Positions 62,950 to 64,000 of a stretch of DNA of 64,000 nucleotides are shown here, piece by piece. A program made the translations under genes and the position numbers. The stretch is taken from positions 96,565 to 160,564 of the forward strand of contig NZ_QPJC01000007.1 in NCBI RefSeq assembly GCF_003337235.1, read 5' to 3'. A model generated the notes under the pieces. That model searched no databases, had not been told where the DNA came from, and was given only the letters and a program-made list of their open reading frames with translations. The first letter of the stretch is position 1, and each line of letters starts with the position of its first letter. This DNA is from Halopolyspora algeriensis (GTDB lineage: Bacteria; Actinomycetota; Actinomycetes; Mycobacteriales; Pseudonocardiaceae).

Positions 62950-63058
62950 GAGCGGAGTGAACGGAACTTTCACTCGCATAGAAGTAACGAAAGTTCCGTT
63001 CACTCACATCGCGTTCGGCTCAGACCTTCGCGACCGAGACCGCGATCTCGGTGCCGTC
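62941..63058. repeat. 118-bp direct repeat, left copy
   Basis: Identical to 63881-63998 at every base (offset 940). It spans the last nine bases of gnd with its stop, hairpin copy D, and the 3' end of a minus-strand gene. The next base beyond the identity differs in the two copies. With the right copy it brackets vapBC. Confidence 0.95.
62955..63005. repeat. Dispersed hairpin repeat, copy D
   Basis: Arms 62955-62971 and 62989-63005 form a 17-bp perfect stem. It is the exact reverse complement of copy C. Lies five bases past the gnd stop codon and is placed to end the gnd transcript. Confidence 0.92.
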
Positions 63059-63157
63059 GCCGACACTGCCCGCGAAGCCGGCCGCCGGCCGCGAGGTAGC
63101 GGAGTCTCGTCGGGAGAAGGTCCTCTCCAAGGTCGTCCGCCGCTGCTTGCAGCTGCG
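63020..63157 (-). pseudogene. Truncated 3' end of a minus-strand gene, duplicated
   Basis: A minus-strand frame ends in a stop at 63020-63022 and encodes GDGTEIAVSVAKV before it. It is open for about 45 codons back to a TGA near 63155 and has no start. The last 13 codons are repeated at the window's right end, where the frame runs off the edge. The left copy is therefore a gene tail left without its body. How far true homology reaches beyond 63058 cannot be told here. Confidence 0.5.
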
Positions 63158-63161
63158 ATAT

Positions 63162-63181
63162 CAGTGTTGATAGCATCACTG
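63162..63181. promoter_or_regulatory. Probable vapBC promoter-operator
   Basis: CAGTG at 63162-63166 and CACTG at 63177-63181 form an inverted repeat just before the vapB ATG. TAGCAT at 63171-63176 fits a -10 element and TTGCAG at 63147-63152 a -35 element 18 bases upstream. Transcription would start at about the ATG, giving a leaderless message; no ribosome-binding site is visible. VapB or VapBC probably autorepresses here. Confidence 0.5.
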
Positions 63182-63182
63182 T

Positions 63183-63458
63183 ATGTCGAATGTGCTGATC
63201 CGAGATGTCCCGCCGGACGACCTTGAGCGGATTCGATCTGCGGCAGCCGATCAGGGCACTTCGTTGCAGAACTACCTGCGGGAGACCGTGCACGCGCAGG
63301 CAGCCCACCTGCGGCGGCAGGATGCGCTCGCTGCGACGGCCGAGCGGCTCCGCGGACGCCCCGAGGTTCCCGCCGAGGAACGGAACGTGGTCCTCGATGC
63401 GATCGAGGACGCGCACAATGAGCGGGCCGACCAGCTCGGTAACCGGTCGACACCGTGA
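63183..63458 (+). CDS. vapB: VapB-type antitoxin (ribbon-helix-helix)
   Basis: This 91-residue protein begins MSNVLIRDVPPDDLERIRSA, the FitA-like ribbon-helix-helix strand and helix, with LQNYLRETV in the second helix. The C-terminal part is acidic and probably wraps the toxin. It overlaps vapC by four bases (GTGA). It should bind the operator upstream and neutralise VapC. The pair is an autonomous cassette between two direct repeats. Confidence 0.85.
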   Translation: MSNVLIRDVPPDDLERIRSAAADQGTSLQNYLRETVHAQAAHLRRQDALAATAERLRGRPEVPAEERNVVLDAIEDAHNERADQLGNRSTP

Positions 63459-63889
63459 TCGTCGACGCATCGCTGGTGATCGATGCCATTGGTGATCCCG
63501 GGGCGCGAGGGGTGGCGGCCCGCAGCGCATTGGCAGCCCAGCCGGCCACCGAACCCTTGACTGCACCGGGGCATTTCGCGTTCGAGGTCATGTCCGGACT
63601 TCGGGCGGCCGCGAACAGGCCGAACCACCCGATGCGCGATGCAGACCTGACACAGGCGTTGCGCGACGCCGAGGCTCTCGAGATTCGGATCGAGGCAACA
63701 TCGTGGTCCGATGTGCAGCGGGCCTGGGCGCTCGCGCAAGCATCCCTGCGCTATGCCGACGCAATCTACGTAGCGACCGCCGAGCGGTACCGCACGGCAC
63801 TGTTGACTGCCGACGCCCGCATCAAGCGCTCCGGCGCACCGATCACGTGCGAAATCATTACCATCGCCCCCACCGGGCACGAGGCGTGA
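63455..63889 (+). CDS. vapC: VapC-type PIN-domain ribonuclease toxin
   Basis: This 144-residue toxin has the PIN acidic residues D4 (MIVDAS), E44 (FEVMSG), D102 (YADAIYVATAE) and D120 (LLTADARI), which hold the metal ion for RNA cleavage. The start is GTG inside the vapB stop. Its last two codons and stop (GAG GCG TGA) lie in the right copy of the 118-bp repeat and are the same as those of gnd, so the C-terminus was probably borrowed when the cassette landed. All acidic residues are intact and the toxin should be active. Confidence 0.88.
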   Translation: MIVDASLVIDAIGDPGARGVAARSALAAQPATEPLTAPGHFAFEVMSGLRAAANRPNHPMRDADLTQALRDAEALEIRIEATSWSDVQRAWALAQASLRYADAIYVATAERYRTALLTADARIKRSGAPITCEIITIAPTGHEA

Positions 63890-63998
63890 GAGCGGAGTGA
63901 ACGGAACTTTCACTCGCATAGAAGTAACGAAAGTTCCGTTCACTCACATCGCGTTCGGCTCAGACCTTCGCGACCGAGACCGCGATCTCGGTGCCGTC
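63881..63998. repeat. 118-bp direct repeat, right copy
   Basis: Perfect copy of 62941-63058. It starts in the last codons of vapC, includes hairpin copy E, and ends in the 3' end of a minus-strand gene at the window edge. Homology may continue past the edge: the first differing base is a synonymous glycine-codon change in the minus-strand frame. Confidence 0.95.
63895..63945. repeat. Dispersed hairpin repeat, copy E
   Basis: Identical to copy D (arms 63895-63911 and 63929-63945), five bases after the vapC stop codon. It lies within the right copy of the direct repeat. Confidence 0.92.
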
Positions 63999-64000
63999 AC
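63960..64000 (-). CDS. C-terminal end of an unidentified minus-strand gene (partial)
   Basis: A minus-strand stop at 63960-63962 is preceded by GDGTEIAVSVAKV, and the frame runs off the window. This is probably the intact version of the gene whose tail is also found at 63020. The fragment is too short to identify. Confidence 0.5.
   Translation of the reverse strand, partial: DGTEIAVSVAKV

Noticed and set aside
62941..63998. Direct repeats as att sites of an integrative element
   Set aside because: No integrase or excisionase lies between them and 118 bp of identity is long for a core site. I keep recombination as the explanation but do not call an integrative element.

Overview
The window is high-GC actinobacterial DNA, most likely from the Pseudonocardiales. 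Evidence for this is the frequent GTG and TTG starts, the dense GTGA/ATGA gene overlaps, a GT85 arabinofuranosyltransferase (arabinogalactan cell wall), a SoxR with its iron-sulfur cysteines, and a single PriA-type HisA with no separate trpF. From right to left the backbone follows the gene order known from Mycobacterium tuberculosis: lspA, rluD-like, dnaE1, nrtR, nadABC, hisDCB, hisH, hisA, hisF, hisI, trpE, trp membrane protein, trpC, trpB, trpA, lgt. The genus cannot be fixed from the sequence alone.

Layout. 0-6 kb: an MFS carrier and divergent IclR regulator sharing a 35-bp palindrome, a secreted M6 metalloprotease, and an AbiEi-like orphan gene sitting between two identical hairpin repeats. 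6-11 kb: a purine permease and a cobalamin riboswitch in front of a B12 ABC importer (btuFCD). 11-22 kb (minus strand): lgt, the trp operon, a TetR gene, and the distal his genes. 22-33 kb: a block that splits the his operon. It holds a two-gene transketolase divergent from soxR, fmdB-fmdA, a CitAB-type two-component system beside a GntP-type permease, a DMT exporter, an HtrA-like lipoprotein protease and a cysteine-synthase-like enzyme. 33-36 kb: hisB, hisC, hisD. 36-43 kb: a secreted M14 carboxypeptidase and a complete Dpp-type ABC importer. 43-50 kb: a CN hydrolase, nadC-nadB-nadA, and divergent nrtR with its operator. 50-55 kb: envelope genes including aftA, and a P450. 55-63 kb: dnaE1, a DedA protein preceded by a possible T-box element, an RluD-family enzyme, lspA and gnd. 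63-64 kb: a vapBC toxin-antitoxin module between two perfect 118-bp direct repeats.

How the genes work together. The trp and his operons supply aromatic and histidine biosynthesis; PriA is expected to serve both because trpF is absent. NrtR probably represses the NAD operon. SoxR probably controls the split transketolase. Lgt and LspA process lipoproteins, several of which (BtuF, the Dpp-type binding protein, the HtrA-like protease) are encoded here.

The most unusual structure is a 51-bp hairpin present five times (4889, 5995, 33032, 62955, 63895). Every copy sits at or just behind the 3' end of a gene, and the asymmetric loop always points the same way relative to that gene. Pairs of copies bracket both toxin-antitoxin-like loci, and a single copy lies at the place where the his operon is broken.
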